Origin: Parvularculaceae bacterium
GTDB taxonomy: Bacteria; Pseudomonadota; Alphaproteobacteria; Caulobacterales; Parvularculaceae
Assembly (NCBI GenBank): GCA_020446945.1
Contig: JAGRDS010000014.1
Location: 2,769 to 66,768, forward strand
Direction of reading: 5' to 3'
Length of the DNA stretch: 64,000 nucleotides
Part shown: piece after piece, positions 1-8,989 of the stretch
Numbering within the stretch: position 1 is the stretch's first letter
Layout: each line of letters opens with the position of its first letter
Program-made: the position numbers and the translations under genes
Notes under the pieces: generated by a model
Databases searched by the model: none
The model's input: only the letters and a program-made list of their open reading frames with translations
What the model was told of the DNA's origin: nothing

Positions 1-128
1 CAGTCGATGCATTCGTCCGGGCTGATGACGAGCATGTTCTCGCCTTCGTAAAAGCAGTCCACCGGGCAGACTTCGACGCAGTCCGTGTATTTGCATTTGA
101 TGCATGCGTCCGTGACGACATAGGTCAT
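1..128 (-). CDS. fdxA: Ferredoxin FdxA, N-terminal part (cut by window edge)
   Basis: Reading leftwards from the ATG at 128, the protein begins [20 protein letters not shown] and continues with CPVDCF. This is the cysteine pattern of the bacterial 7Fe ferredoxin (one 3Fe-4S and one 4Fe-4S cluster), a small cytoplasmic electron carrier of about 110 residues. Only the first 42 residues lie in the window. It lies downstream of the S4-domain protein and helicase on the same strand, an order common in Alphaproteobacteria, with a gap of about 40 bases. Family assignment is secure; the C-terminal half cannot be seen. Confidence 0.95.
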   Translation of the reverse strand, partial: MTYVVTDACIKCKYTDCVEVCPVDCFYEGENMLVISPDECID

Positions 129-169
129 GGGGCTAGGCTCCTGAAGGCGATATTTCCGCCTTTCTAGCG

Positions 170-514
170 TTATCGCGCCGCCTTGCAAGGCTCGCCGGCC
201 GGGGCGTTTTGACCTTTGCGTGAGGCGGCCCTGTCGGCGAAGAGCGCGCGCGCCTCCTGCGCGGGGCCCCGGCGTGCGGCGAAGCCGAGAACGCGGAGCG
301 CGATAAGGCGCTCTCCCAGAATGAACGAAACATCATCGCCCACGCATAAAATGAAGCCCGGCTTGTCGATACGCTGCGTCGCGCCCTTGCGCGTTACGCG
401 AACGCTGGCTCCGCTGATGAATTTCGCTGCGAGGGAGCGTGTTTTGAATTGCCGGACGCACCAGAGCCATTTGTCGAGACGCCGCGAAGGCGCTTGCCCG
501 GCGTCAGCGCTCAT
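170..514 (-). CDS. S4-domain RNA-binding protein (Hsp15-like)
   Basis: A 114-residue basic protein. The S4 RNA-binding fold occupies roughly residues 10-60, opening with [16 protein letters not shown] and continuing into the VRVTRKG and VGDDVSF segments. This matches the Hsp15 family, which binds the 50S subunit carrying a stalled nascent chain. The C-terminal tail is short, alanine/arginine-rich and probably disordered. Its start overlaps the stop of the upstream helicase gene by 4 bases (ATGA), so the two are probably translated as a unit and share an RNA-related role. The exact physiological function here is inferred from the family only. Confidence 0.88.
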   Translation of the reverse strand: MSADAGQAPSRRLDKWLWCVRQFKTRSLAAKFISGASVRVTRKGATQRIDKPGFILCVGDDVSFILGERLIALRVLGFAARRGPAQEARALFADRAASRKGQNAPAGEPCKAAR

Positions 515-3500
515 TCGGGCTTGGCGTCGCCGGACATGTTCTGTTTGAGCGCAGCAAGTACCGCGAAGGGGGAATTCGGATCAGGCCCGCGCTCGCGGCG
601 CGGCGCGCTCGAATATTGGCGCGGCGCGGCGTCCTTGCCGCGCATCGGTTTTTTGCCGCGCCGGGGCGGGCGGTCGCCGCGCGCATCCTTGCCGCCTTCG
701 GTTTTCTTGCGCTGATCGTCGCGCTTGGCGTTGCGCTTTTGCTGCGGCGGCCGGCGCGGCGCCATGCGCCAAAGCGTGACGTCGACTTCCGCGGCGGATG
801 CGGCCTGGTCCTGCGCGCTTTCACTTGTGGTTTCGGTTTTGGGATCAGGTCCGGCCCCGGCGGGGTGTTCGTCGCTCGCAGCGCCCGTCGGCGCCGTTTC
901 GGCCTCCGTTGCAGCGACGGCCTCGTCTTTCGCCGTTAGCCCATCTGCGGCGGTTTCCGTTTTTGCGTCTTCGCCTTTTGGGACTTCGCCTTGTCCAGAT
1001 TCGCCTTTTAAAGCTTCGTCTTGAGGCTGTTCGCTTTGCGCTGTTTCGCCTTGGGCCGGTTCGGTTTTCGCCTCGTCCGGTGCGCGCGTTTCGGCGCCTT
1101 CAGCAGCGACTTCGCCGGCTGCCGCCGTCTGCGGGTCTGCTTCCGCGCCAACCGGCGCCGGCGCGCGCTTTATCGTATGTTTGCGGTAACCCAGCGAGCG
1201 CAGAATGGCTTCAAAGTCCTCTCCCGAGCAGCCGACGAGGGACATCATCTGCGATGTCGCTTCAAACCCGTGTTTGCCGTTTGCGCCGTTGCGCGCGGTC
1301 CGGATGAGTTGCGCGAGCCGCTCAAGCATGTCGATACGCACGGCGCGCTCGCCGGAGGGGCGATAGCCGAGCGCATAATAGAACGCATGCGGAATGTCCT
1401 GGCTAGCAGGGATGGAGACAAGACCGGGCTTGGGCAGCGAGAGATCGGCGAGGGGGCGTTCGGCTGAAAGCGCCCATAGCATCGCCATCATCCGCGCTGC
1501 GGCGGGCTTTAGCAGCAAAGGCAGGTGCAGCGTATATTCGCCGAACCTGACGCCGAGGTTTCTCAGCTTGGCGCGCTCGTCCTGCGGCAATTGTTTTAAT
1601 TCGTCGCCGAACTGCGTGCGCGACATCGCGCCGAAATTCTCAACGAGCCGATAAGCGATGCCGCGCGAGGCGGCGGAAAGCCCGCCTTCCTCATTTGAAT
1701 CAACGGCGCGCTTCAGCGCGATCAGCGCCGCGAGCGGCGCCTCGATGCGCGCGGCGAGCCAGTCCGAAAGCCGGTCAGCCAGCCGGCCGCGCAAATTCGG
1801 CGAAATAGCGTCGAGGCCGCGAATGACGATATCCGGCCGCAACATCGCCGGCCCTTTGCGCAATTGCGCGACGGGCGAGGAGCGCCACCAGATTACGCCG
1901 TCGTCCGCGAGGCGCAGCTCGCTTTCCGGCGCATTGGCGAGCGAGGCCGCGCGTGCGGCGAGAACAGGCGCAATCGCGCGTTCGGCCGCGCCGCGCATGC
2001 GTTTGGCGTCGGCGCCGCGCGCGCGCGGATCGACGATAAACTCAAATCCCATCAGTCGGCCGACAAACTGGCCTTCCACGATGACTTCTCCGTCTTCATT
2101 GACCCCGGCGAGAACAGGCGCCTCGTCGCGCAATTTCTTCAACAGGACCGACGTGCGCCGATCGACAAATCTTTGCGTGAGTTTTTCATGCAAAGCGTCG
2201 GAAAGACTGTCTTCTATCTCCCGCGTCCGCGCTTGCCAATAGGAGCTGTTTTCAATCCATTTTGATCGGTTGGCGAGATATGTCCATGAGCGGATATGCG
2301 AAATACGCGAGGAGATCGCGTCGAAATCTCCCTCGACATCGTTAAGGCGCTCGACGCGCGCCGAGAGCCAGTCGTCGCCGACCCGCCCGCCATTTTCGAC
2401 CTGATAGAAAATGTCGGCGAGGATCTTGAGATGCTGATCGAAAGATACCTTACGGAAATCAGGTATCTGGCAGACCTCCCAGAAAAGCTCCGTCGCCGCG
2501 CGCCCCTTGACGCGGCGGGCGATGTCTTCATCCGAGGCGAGGCCGGCCAGCGCCGCCTCGTCCTCGTCGGGCCGCGCCCGTATTAATGTGCGCTGCGGCG
2601 AAGGCTGGTCCAGCGAGGCGCGAAGATGGGCGAGCGATGTGAAGTCGAGCGCATCCGATCGCCATTGAAGGGCGCGGACGGGTTCGAACACATGGTTTTC
2701 AATCGCCGCGACGGTTTCCTCGTCGAATGGCGGGCAATCTGCGGTGACGCCGAAAGAGCCGTCGCGAATATGGCGCCCGGCGCGCCCGGCGACCTGGGCG
2801 AGTTCAGCCGCTTTCAGGTCGCGAAAACTGCGCCCGTCGAATTTGCGCGCGGCGGCGAAGGCGACATGGTCGATATCCATATTGAGACCCATGCCGATCG
2901 CGTCGGTCGCGACGAGCCAGTCGACTTCGCCGGACTGGTAGAGTTCGGCCTGCGCGTTGCGCGTGCGCGGGGACAGCGCGCCGAGAATGACGGCGGCGCC
3001 GCCGCGCTGGCGACGCACAAGCTCGGCGATCGCGTAAACAGTGTCCGCCGAAAACCCGACGATCGCCGAGCGGCGCGCAAGGCGCGTCACCTTTTTCGAT
3101 CCTGCATAGGAGAGCGATGAAAACCTTTCCTTGGTCTCGAACGAGATGCCGGGAAACAGGCTTTTCAGGATCGGACGCATCGTGTCCGATCCGAGGAACA
3201 TCGTTTCTTTGGTTCCGCGCGCATGGAAAAGGCGCGAGGTGAATATGCGCCCGCGCTCCGGGTCCGCCGCGAGCTGAATTTCATCGACGGCGAGAAATTC
3301 GACCGGCTCGTTCAGCGGCATCGCCTCGACGGTCGAGACCCAGTAGGCCGGCGCCGGCGGAACGATTTTCTCTTCGCCCGTGACCAGCGCGACCTCGCGC
3401 GCCGGGCGCAACTGAACCAGCCTGTCGTAAACCTCGCGCGCCAGCAGCCGAAGCGGAAGGCCGATCATCCCTGTTCTGTGCGATAACAGCCGATCTATCG

Positions 3501-3609
3501 CGTGATGGGTCTTGCCGGTGTTTGTCGGGCCAAGAAGGGCGATCAGCCGCGCGGCCTCGCGCCTTTCGGGAAGTTCGATCTCATGCGGCTTCATTTTGCG
3601 GCGGGGCAT
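511..3609 (-). CDS. SUV3-like DEAD/DEAH-box RNA helicase with acidic linker and basic tail
   Basis: A 1032-residue superfamily 2 helicase. Walker A GPTNTGKT is at residues 27-34 and the Walker B variant DEIQ at 109-112, followed by a helicase C domain with the motif VAGRAGRHIRDG. These are features of the SUV3/MgpS-type RNA helicases found in Alphaproteobacteria. From about residue 820 the protein becomes a long Ala/Glu/Gly/Thr-rich acidic stretch of imperfect short GE repeats. It then switches sharply to an Arg/Lys-rich tail ending in a conserved-looking SPFAVLAALKQ segment. A start at Met6 is an alternative. It is translationally coupled to the S4 protein downstream, which supports a role in RNA or ribosome metabolism. 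The substrate is unknown. Confidence 0.9.
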   Translation of the reverse strand: MPRRKMKPHEIELPERREAARLIALLGPTNTGKTHHAIDRLLSHRTGMIGLPLRLLAREVYDRLVQLRPAREVALVTGEEKIVPPAPAYWVSTVEAMPLNEPVEFLAVDEIQLAADPERGRIFTSRLFHARGTKETMFLGSDTMRPILKSLFPGISFETKERFSSLSYAGSKKVTRLARRSAIVGFSADTVYAIAELVRRQRGGAAVILGALSPRTRNAQAELYQSGEVDWLVATDAIGMGLNMDIDHVAFAAARKFDGRSFRDLKAAELAQVAGRAGRHIRDGSFGVTADCPPFDEETVAAIENHVFEPVRALQWRSDALDFTSLAHLRASLDQPSPQRTLIRARPDEDEAALAGLASDEDIARRVKGRAATELFWEVCQIPDFRKVSFDQHLKILADIFYQVENGGRVGDDWLSARVERLNDVEGDFDAISSRISHIRSWTYLANRSKWIENSSYWQARTREIEDSLSDALHEKLTQRFVDRRTSVLLKKLRDEAPVLAGVNEDGEVIVEGQFVGRLMGFEFIVDPRARGADAKRMRGAAERAIAPVLAARAASLANAPESELRLADDGVIWWRSSPVAQLRKGPAMLRPDIVIRGLDAISPNLRGRLADRLSDWLAARIEAPLAALIALKRAVDSNEEGGLSAASRGIAYRLVENFGAMSRTQFGDELKQLPQDERAKLRNLGVRFGEYTLHLPLLLKPAAARMMAMLWALSAERPLADLSLPKPGLVSIPASQDIPHAFYYALGYRPSGERAVRIDMLERLAQLIRTARNGANGKHGFEATSQMMSLVGCSGEDFEAILRSLGYRKHTIKRAPAPVGAEADPQTAAAGEVAAEGAETRAPDEAKTEPAQGETAQSEQPQDEALKGESGQGEVPKGEDAKTETAADGLTAKDEAVAATEAETAPTGAASDEHPAGAGPDPKTETTSESAQDQAASAAEVDVTLWRMAPRRPPQQKRNAKRDDQRKKTEGGKDARGDRPPRRGKKPMRGKDAAPRQYSSAPRRERGPDPNSPFAVLAALKQNMSGDAKPE

Positions 3610-3778
3610 GGGGCCTTGCTGCCATTGGCTGGATGGGCTTTGGCGGTGCGGGCGTTAGCGGATGCTGACGTTAGCGGATGCGGGGCCTGCTGGCGCGTCG
3701 GTCTTTCGCCATTTAAGGGTTTCGCCGGGGATTGAAAGACCGCGCCGGCCCATTCGGGCCGATCGCGGGGCCGCGCGC

Positions 3779-3807
3779 TTGACAGGGCGCAACAGCCCCG
3801 CTAGACG
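3779..3807 (+). promoter_or_regulatory. Candidate sigma-70 promoter for rpmB
   Basis: TTGACA at 3779-3784, a 17-base spacer, then TAGACG at 3802-3807, about 60 bases before the rpmB start. The -35 is perfect and the -10 is weak. The 260-base gap between the helicase and rpmB must hold divergent promoters. It also holds a short duplication of GTTAGCGGATGC near 3655-3680. Confidence 0.5.
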
Positions 3808-3869
3808 CGCGGGCTCTTGGAAATTCGCGCCTTTGAGGCGCTTGAACGCTCGAAAACAGGGTTATCAGC

Positions 3870-4148
3870 ATGGCACGCCGGTGTGAACTGACAGGCGTCG
3901 GCCCGATGGTCGGACACAACGTTTCGCACGCCAACAACAAGACCAAGCGCCGGTTCCTGCCGAATCTGTGCGATGTAACCTTGCAGTCGGACAAGCTCGG
4001 CCGCGGTTTCAAGCTGCGTATCGCGGCGTCGGCCCTGCGCACCGTCGATCATGTCGGCGGTCTTGACGCTTTCCTCGCCAAGGCTGACGAGTCGAAGCTT
4101 TCGGCGAGCGCGAAGAAGATCAAGCGCGACCTCGCCAAGGCGTCCTGA
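3870..4148 (+). CDS. rpmB: 50S ribosomal protein L28
   Basis: A 92-residue basic protein starting MARRCELTG, with the L28 signature [13 protein letters not shown] and the following NLCDVTLQS segment. L28 is a structural protein of the large ribosomal subunit, and the length fits the longer alphaproteobacterial form. It stands alone, preceded by its own candidate promoter. The 225 bases after its stop hold GC-rich inverted repeats but no clear terminator. Confidence 0.97.
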   Translation: MARRCELTGVGPMVGHNVSHANNKTKRRFLPNLCDVTLQSDKLGRGFKLRIAASALRTVDHVGGLDAFLAKADESKLSASAKKIKRDLAKAS

Positions 4149-4373
4149 AAAGATTAACTATTCCAGTCATTCGGGGACGGCGCGCCGCGCCGGGCCTGAA
4201 TTGTGTTGTCAGGCGGGGTTCGGCAACACCGCATGGCGTTTGCATTGACCCGGACGCGCCTTCACACGCATGGCGGCGAAGCGGCGGCGTAATTTCGGGC
4301 TGAACCGAACTTGCCGGAAAGCGTAACGCACGCCAGACTTTACCCGACCGGATAGGGCGAGGGGCCTCACGCC

Positions 4374-5075
4374 GTGGAAGCAGCGACCGCCGTAGAAACG
4401 AGACGGCCGATCAAGGAGACGCCGCTGGAAAAGCTGGCGCGCGAGACGCGCCGCTTTTTCGCCGCGCTTGCGCGTATCGCGCTGTTCGCCGGGCTGCTCA
4501 TCCCAATTCTCGTGTTTTCATTTCTGACCGTCGATATCCCCTATCGCGGCCTCGATCATTTCTTCTCGACCGGCCCCGTAAAGCCCGGAAACTGGCTGTC
4601 AGTCGGGTATTTTGCGATGGCCGCCGCCCCGCCGATCGTCATTTTGATCGCACGGCGGTTCGGCGGCGAGGAAGCCTCGCGCGTTGTCACTGCGGCGTGG
4701 GCCGTCGCCGCCTTCGCGGCGTTCGCCGGCGTTTCCTATCTGTCGCCGCAACTGGAAGACGGCGACATGCCGTCGACCGGCTTTGTCATCGCCTTTATCG
4801 GCTCCGCGATCGCGTCTCAATTCATCGCCGGCGCCGTTTACGACATAACGCGCGGCGGAGAGCGCTGGTGGCGCGCGCCGTTCTTCGCGCTGCTTTGCGC
4901 TTACCTTGCGCAGACATTCATATATTTTCCGATCGCCTATTGGGGCGCCGCCTTGCCCTGGGCGAACTGGATGGTCGAGGACATCGCGCTTAAATCATTG
5001 CTTATCGTCGCGTTCCTCGGCGTTTACCGCTTGCTGATGAAGGGGTTGCGCCCGCGCGGCGGATATGGGGGATAG
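4374..5075 (+). CDS. VUT/YhhQ-like integral membrane protein (diverged)
   Basis: A 233-residue protein with about six hydrophobic segments (roughly residues 32-52, 80-96, 104-122, 135-155, 168-190 and 205-226). It starts at a GTG behind a GA-rich stretch. The C-terminal half (SAIASQFIAGAVYDITR, then RWWRAPFFALL, FIYFPIAYWG and a final DIALKSLL helix) resembles the VUT family of queuosine-precursor transporters (YhhQ). It lacks the aspartate usually found in the segment after WWRAP. Membrane location is clear. Transport of a deazapurine is only a family-level guess, and it may be a paralogue with another substrate. It converges on the Sel1 gene with an 11-base gap. Confidence 0.6.
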   Translation: MEAATAVETRRPIKETPLEKLARETRRFFAALARIALFAGLLIPILVFSFLTVDIPYRGLDHFFSTGPVKPGNWLSVGYFAMAAAPPIVILIARRFGGEEASRVVTAAWAVAAFAAFAGVSYLSPQLEDGDMPSTGFVIAFIGSAIASQFIAGAVYDITRGGERWWRAPFFALLCAYLAQTFIYFPIAYWGAALPWANWMVEDIALKSLLIVAFLGVYRLLMKGLRPRGGYGG

Positions 5076-5086
5076 GCGCAGTGTTT

Positions 5087-6172
5087 TTAGCCGCACTCAG
5101 CTGGAAACCGGCTATGCAGCGGATTTACGATGCTCCTGTTCCGCCAATAAATCGCTTCCAATTCTGCGCTCTCGTCAAGCGTCTGTTCGCGCCAATGATC
5201 TGAATATAATGACTGGGCGACCGGATCGCCCATGATTGAAGCGGCGCGTATTAAAGGAATTCGAATCGCTTCCGCATCAAAATCGTCGCCCATCGATTCA
5301 AATACACCTTTGAGTAACTCCGAAAATTCTTCAAGCGACAATTTCCTATCTTGATCGCCGCCTCCAAATTTATTCGAAGTTGAATTTGGCGTCTTCGTTT
5401 TTGCATGACCTAAAGCAATGCATCGCAATCCCATTGCAAATTCGCTATACTTGCTGGCCTTGTAAGCAATGTTATGCGCAACCAAGTAAGATTTTGTGCT
5501 TGATCCCATCTCGTTTTTAAAAACGCTTTCGGAAAAAAATCGCGAAGCATCCATGTCTTGACGGTTCGCAGCGCGGGCTGCACGTAGCGCCGTCTTAAGC
5601 GATTGCGTAACGCCGACGCCTTCACGCATGATGAGATAAACCGCAAATTGGGATGCAGGATATCCAAGTTGAGCAGACTTGATGAATGCACGCGCCGCCA
5701 GCTCGTCATTGCGCGCTGCGCCAACGCCGTCGCGATACGCGATTGCAAGATTGTAGAGCCCGACTTCATCGCCGCCTTTGGCTGAAATCAAAAAAAACTT
5801 AAAAGCGGCAGCGGGATCATTCGCTAATCCCCATTGGCCATACTTGTAAGCATTGCCAAGTTCATTCGCCGCTCCAGGATGGCCTGCTTTTGCGGCGCGC
5901 GTAAGCCACTCAGAATATTCACCTGGCTCTTCAAGAGTGGAGGCTTCCTCCGTCAACAACAATCCGAGCTTAAATTGAGAATCCAAATCACCGCTTTCGG
6001 CGGCTTTTCGGAGATCCTCTGTTATTTCTTCATTGTCATAAGTGACTAAATCGTACTTAGGAAACGTCAGATCCAAATAAGGATCTTGTCCAGCGTTGTT
6101 AGTTTGAAGCGCCCAATATGTAGCTGTTACGCTAACTATCGCGAATGAAACTAAATAAAAAAAGTAGCGCAT
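5087..6172 (-). CDS. Membrane-anchored Sel1-repeat (TPR-like) protein
   Basis: Start taken at the ATG at 6172 because GGGGAGA lies just upstream; a TTG four codons earlier is also open. The 361-residue product has one N-terminal transmembrane helix (YFFYLVSFAIVSVTATYW). Sel1-like repeats of about 36 residues follow between roughly residues 45 and 190, with cores such as AAKAGHPGAANELGNAYKYG and SAKGGDEVGLYNLAIAYRDG. Such repeats form solenoids for protein contacts. No enzymatic domain is visible. The gene is conspicuously AT-rich, with many AAA/AAT/TTT codons compared with the G/C-ending codons of all neighbours, suggesting recent acquisition. Function unknown. Confidence 0.8.
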   Translation of the reverse strand: MRYFFYLVSFAIVSVTATYWALQTNNAGQDPYLDLTFPKYDLVTYDNEEITEDLRKAAESGDLDSQFKLGLLLTEEASTLEEPGEYSEWLTRAAKAGHPGAANELGNAYKYGQWGLANDPAAAFKFFLISAKGGDEVGLYNLAIAYRDGVGAARNDELAARAFIKSAQLGYPASQFAVYLIMREGVGVTQSLKTALRAARAANRQDMDASRFFSESVFKNEMGSSTKSYLVAHNIAYKASKYSEFAMGLRCIALGHAKTKTPNSTSNKFGGGDQDRKLSLEEFSELLKGVFESMGDDFDAEAIRIPLIRAASIMGDPVAQSLYSDHWREQTLDESAELEAIYWRNRSIVNPLHSRFPAECG

Positions 6173-6214
6173 CCGTCTCCCCAAAGGCTTCAGCCCAACG
6201 CATATTCACCGCTA

Positions 6215-7012
6215 TCACTTTTTTGAATTCAGCTCTATCCCCTTCGATTCAACCCACAATTCTTCCATCTCCTCAAGGCTCGCCTCGCCCAGGCGCCCAT
6301 CGGCATTGAGACGGTTCTCTATGTGCCGAAAACGCCGCGAGAATTTTTCGTTGGCGCGTCGGAGCGCGGCTTCAGGGTCGACTTCAAGATGGCGCGAGAG
6401 ATTGGCGATGACGAAAAGAAGGTCGCCGAATTCATCTTCGATCCTGTCCTTGTCGCCGGCGTCGACGACCTCGACAAGTTCGCCGGTTTCTTCCGTAATC
6501 TTTTCCAGCACGTCGCGCGGGTTTTTCCAGTCAAAGCCGATCCGCGCCGCGCGCTTTTGCAGTTTTACCGCGCGCGTCAGGCCGGGTAGGCCGACCGGCA
6601 CATCGTCGAGGAGGCCGGTCTTTCCCCTTTCGGCGCGTTCCTCCGCTTTTTGCTCTTCCCAATGGCGGGTCTGTTCTTCGGCGTCACGCGCGTTAGCGCC
6701 GCCGAAAACATGGGGGTGGCGTATGCGCATCTTGTCGGTGATCGCCTGCGCGACATCGGCGAAGGCGAATGCGCCTTCTTCCTCGGCCATGCGGGCGTGG
6801 AAAACCGTCTGGAACAGCAAATCGCCAAGTTCGTTTTTCAACTCCTCCATGTCGCCGCGCTCTATCGCATCGGCGACCTCATAGGCTTCTTCAACCGTAT
6901 ACGGAGCGATCGTCCGGAAATTCTGCTCCAGATCCCAGGGGCACCCCGTTCCCGGCGTCCGCAAGGCCGCCATCAGCGTTAAGAGTTCTTCGATCGCGCG
7001 CGCCGCCGTCAT
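6215..7012 (-). CDS. mazG: Nucleoside triphosphate pyrophosphohydrolase MazG
   Basis: A full-length 265-residue MazG with two tandem all-alpha NTP-PPase domains. The first carries the metal-binding EEAYEVADAIE and EELKNELGDLL helices (residues about 38-65). The second repeats the pattern with EETGELVEVVDAGD and EDEFGDLLF. The enzyme hydrolyses (d)NTPs to NMP and pyrophosphate, cleansing the nucleotide pool and, in E. coli, lowering ppGpp. It is divergent from ilvE across about 185 bases. Confidence 0.95.
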   Translation of the reverse strand: MTAARAIEELLTLMAALRTPGTGCPWDLEQNFRTIAPYTVEEAYEVADAIERGDMEELKNELGDLLFQTVFHARMAEEEGAFAFADVAQAITDKMRIRHPHVFGGANARDAEEQTRHWEEQKAEERAERGKTGLLDDVPVGLPGLTRAVKLQKRAARIGFDWKNPRDVLEKITEETGELVEVVDAGDKDRIEDEFGDLLFVIANLSRHLEVDPEAALRRANEKFSRRFRHIENRLNADGRLGEASLEEMEELWVESKGIELNSKK

Positions 7013-7100
7013 TTGTTCGCTCCGTTTGCTGGAATGATCCTCTCAGCCAGCGCCTTCCTATGGCGAAAATAGGCGCAGGCCGCCAGATTGAGGGCGGAAT

Positions 7101-7120
7101 TTCTCAAATTTTGCGGAAAT
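7101..7120. promoter_or_regulatory. AT-rich imperfect palindrome, possible Lrp/AsnC-type operator
   Basis: TTTCTCAAATTTTGCGGAAA stands out in a GC-rich background about 80 bases before the ilvE start. Its core fits most of the E. coli Lrp consensus core (AWATTWTDCT). Leucine-responsive control of branched-chain aminotransferases is known in other bacteria, so the site is plausible, but the match is short and there is no second copy. Confidence 0.25.
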
Positions 7121-7196
7121 CAGCCCGCCTGCTGGTCCTGGGCCGGCGGCGGCGTTATGAGATGGCGCGCCGAATCGCGCGCCAGGGAGAACGACA

Positions 7197-8120
7197 ATGC
7201 CGGTCCAGGAACAAAAATACATTTGGTCGAACGGGGAGCTGGTTCCGTGGGCCGACGCAAAGGTCCATGTCCTGACCCATGCGCTTCACTATGCGACCGC
7301 TGTTTTCGAAGGCATGCGCGCCTATGAGACGAAGACAAAAGGGACAGTGATTTTCCGCAATTTCGATCACATCAAGCGGCTGCACTATTCTGCGCGCGTC
7401 TACCGCATCCCTCTCAAACACTCGATCGACGAGCTGATGCAGGCCTGCAAGGATATCGTGCGCGAAAACGGATTGGCGTCCGCCTATATTCGCCCGCTGG
7501 TTTTTCTCGGCTATGGCGAGATGGGCATATCGGCGCCGCATGAAAAATCCGAGGCGATCATAGCGGCCTACCCCTGGGGCGCCTATCTTGGAGAGGACGG
7601 TATCAGGAACGGCGTCGATGCGTGCATCTCGAGCTGGCGGCGTCTCGCGCCCGACACGATGCCGGCGGGCGCCAAGGCGGCCGGAAACTATCTTTCCAGC
7701 CGTTTGATCGCGATGGAGGCGCGCGAGCGCGGTTTCGCCGAAGGGATCGGCCTCGATGCGACGGGTCTTGTCAGCGAAGGGGCGGGCGAGAATCTTTTCG
7801 TCATCATCAACGGAAAGATTTACACGCCGCCGGGTTCAGCCTCGATCCTGCTCGGCATTACGCGCGATTCGATCATGACGCTGGCGAAGTCGCGCGGATA
7901 TGAGGTGGTGGAGCAGAATATCTCGCGCGAAATGCTTTACGGCGCCGACGAAATGTTCATGGTCGGAACGGCGGTTGAGGTGACCCCCGTCAAATCGGTC
8001 GATCGACTGCCGATCGGAAGCGGGAAAAAACCGATCACGGAAGAAATCCAGAGCGCCTTTTTCGGCCTCTTCACGGGCGAGACCCGTGACGAATGGGGCT
8101 GGCTCGATCCGGTCGAGTGA
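7197..8120 (+). CDS. ilvE: Branched-chain amino acid aminotransferase
   Basis: A 307-residue fold-type IV PLP enzyme starting MPVQEQKYIWSNGELV behind an AGGGAGA ribosome-binding site. Family segments are visible: ALHYATAVFEGMRAY near residues 30-45, the lysine region AKAAGNYLSSRL near 160-170, and GTAVEVTPV near 260. It interconverts leucine, isoleucine and valine with their 2-oxo acids using glutamate/2-oxoglutarate. The two small genes that follow are close enough to be in the same transcript, though they have no obvious metabolic link. Confidence 0.95.
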   Translation: MPVQEQKYIWSNGELVPWADAKVHVLTHALHYATAVFEGMRAYETKTKGTVIFRNFDHIKRLHYSARVYRIPLKHSIDELMQACKDIVRENGLASAYIRPLVFLGYGEMGISAPHEKSEAIIAAYPWGAYLGEDGIRNGVDACISSWRRLAPDTMPAGAKAAGNYLSSRLIAMEARERGFAEGIGLDATGLVSEGAGENLFVIINGKIYTPPGSASILLGITRDSIMTLAKSRGYEVVEQNISREMLYGADEMFMVGTAVEVTPVKSVDRLPIGSGKKPITEEIQSAFFGLFTGETRDEWGWLDPVE

Positions 8121-8126
8121 CGGACG

Positions 8127-8510
8127 ATGCTGATCGATCTCGCCGGCCGCGAGGCTGTCGCGGTTGAAGATTACCGGCCCGCCAATAACGACCCGATCGC
8201 GGTGGCGGCGGGCGAGATTGTTACGCCCGACGCAACGCGCAAGAGCGACCTTTTCGGCTGGATCTGGTGCGCGGGGCCTGACGGTCGTGAAGGCTGGGCG
8301 CCCCTGCAATGGATCGACCGCACAAGGACGCCCTGGCGCATGAAGCGCGATTTCGATGCGCGCGAGCTGACGTTGAAAATCGGCGACCGGCTGGTGTTGC
8401 TATACGGCGAGAGTGGATTTGCGATGGCGCGCGGGCCGGACGGAAAGCAGGGCTGGGCGGCGATGGGCCTGTTGCAATCGGCCGATAACGAGGCTTTTTT
8501 GACCCGATGA
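8127..8510 (+). CDS. Small protein with two SH3-like repeats
   Basis: A 127-residue protein starting 6 bases after the ilvE stop and overlapping fxsA by 4 bases (ATGA). It is an internal duplication of a short beta module: residues about 12-64 end with GREGWAPLQWIDR, and residues about 75-118 contain GKQGWAAMGLL. This resembles variant SH3 domains, usually protein-binding. There is no signal peptide, so it is probably cytoplasmic. Function unknown. Confidence 0.7.
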   Translation: MLIDLAGREAVAVEDYRPANNDPIAVAAGEIVTPDATRKSDLFGWIWCAGPDGREGWAPLQWIDRTRTPWRMKRDFDARELTLKIGDRLVLLYGESGFAMARGPDGKQGWAAMGLLQSADNEAFLTR

Positions 8511-8989
8511 ATATCGGATTTGTTCTTTTCGTCCTTTTCGTCGTCGTGCCTGTTCTGGAAATCGCCGCCTTCATTCAGATCGGCGGCGCAATCGGAACGG
8601 TTCCGACATTGCTCGGCTGCGTGGCGACGGCGGTGATCGGCGCCTATTTCGTTCGCCTTCAAGGTTTCGGCGTATTGATGAAGGCGCAGACCTCGCTCGC
8701 CCGCAACGAACTGCCCGTCGACCAGCTTGCGCACGGCGCCTTCATTCTCGTCGCCGGCGTATTGCTGATGACGCCGGGATATGTGACCGACGCGCTCGGA
8801 TTCACGCTTCTCGTTCCCGCAGCGCGAATGCGGATCGCACGCTGGGTCGTCAATTACTTCAAGGATCGCGCGGATGTTCGCGTTGTCCGCTCCGGTTGGG
8901 GCGAATCGGCGCGCGATAACGGCGCAGATGCGAGAGGCCGGGGCGTGACGATCGAAGGCGAAGCGGTCGAGATAGACGACGGGAAATAG
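8507..8989 (+). CDS. fxsA: FxsA-family cytoplasmic membrane protein
   Basis: A 160-residue protein with the FxsA layout: an N-terminal helix (FVLFVLFVVVPVLEIAAF), a Gly-rich loop ending in a second helix, and the conserved segment GVLLMTPGYVTDALGFTLL near residues 84-102. A polar C-terminal tail follows. FxsA of E. coli (YjeG) relieves exclusion of phage T7 by the F plasmid; its normal role is unknown. Start overlaps the preceding stop (ATGA). Confidence 0.9.
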   Translation: MNIGFVLFVLFVVVPVLEIAAFIQIGGAIGTVPTLLGCVATAVIGAYFVRLQGFGVLMKAQTSLARNELPVDQLAHGAFILVAGVLLMTPGYVTDALGFTLLVPAARMRIARWVVNYFKDRADVRVVRSGWGESARDNGADARGRGVTIEGEAVEIDDGK

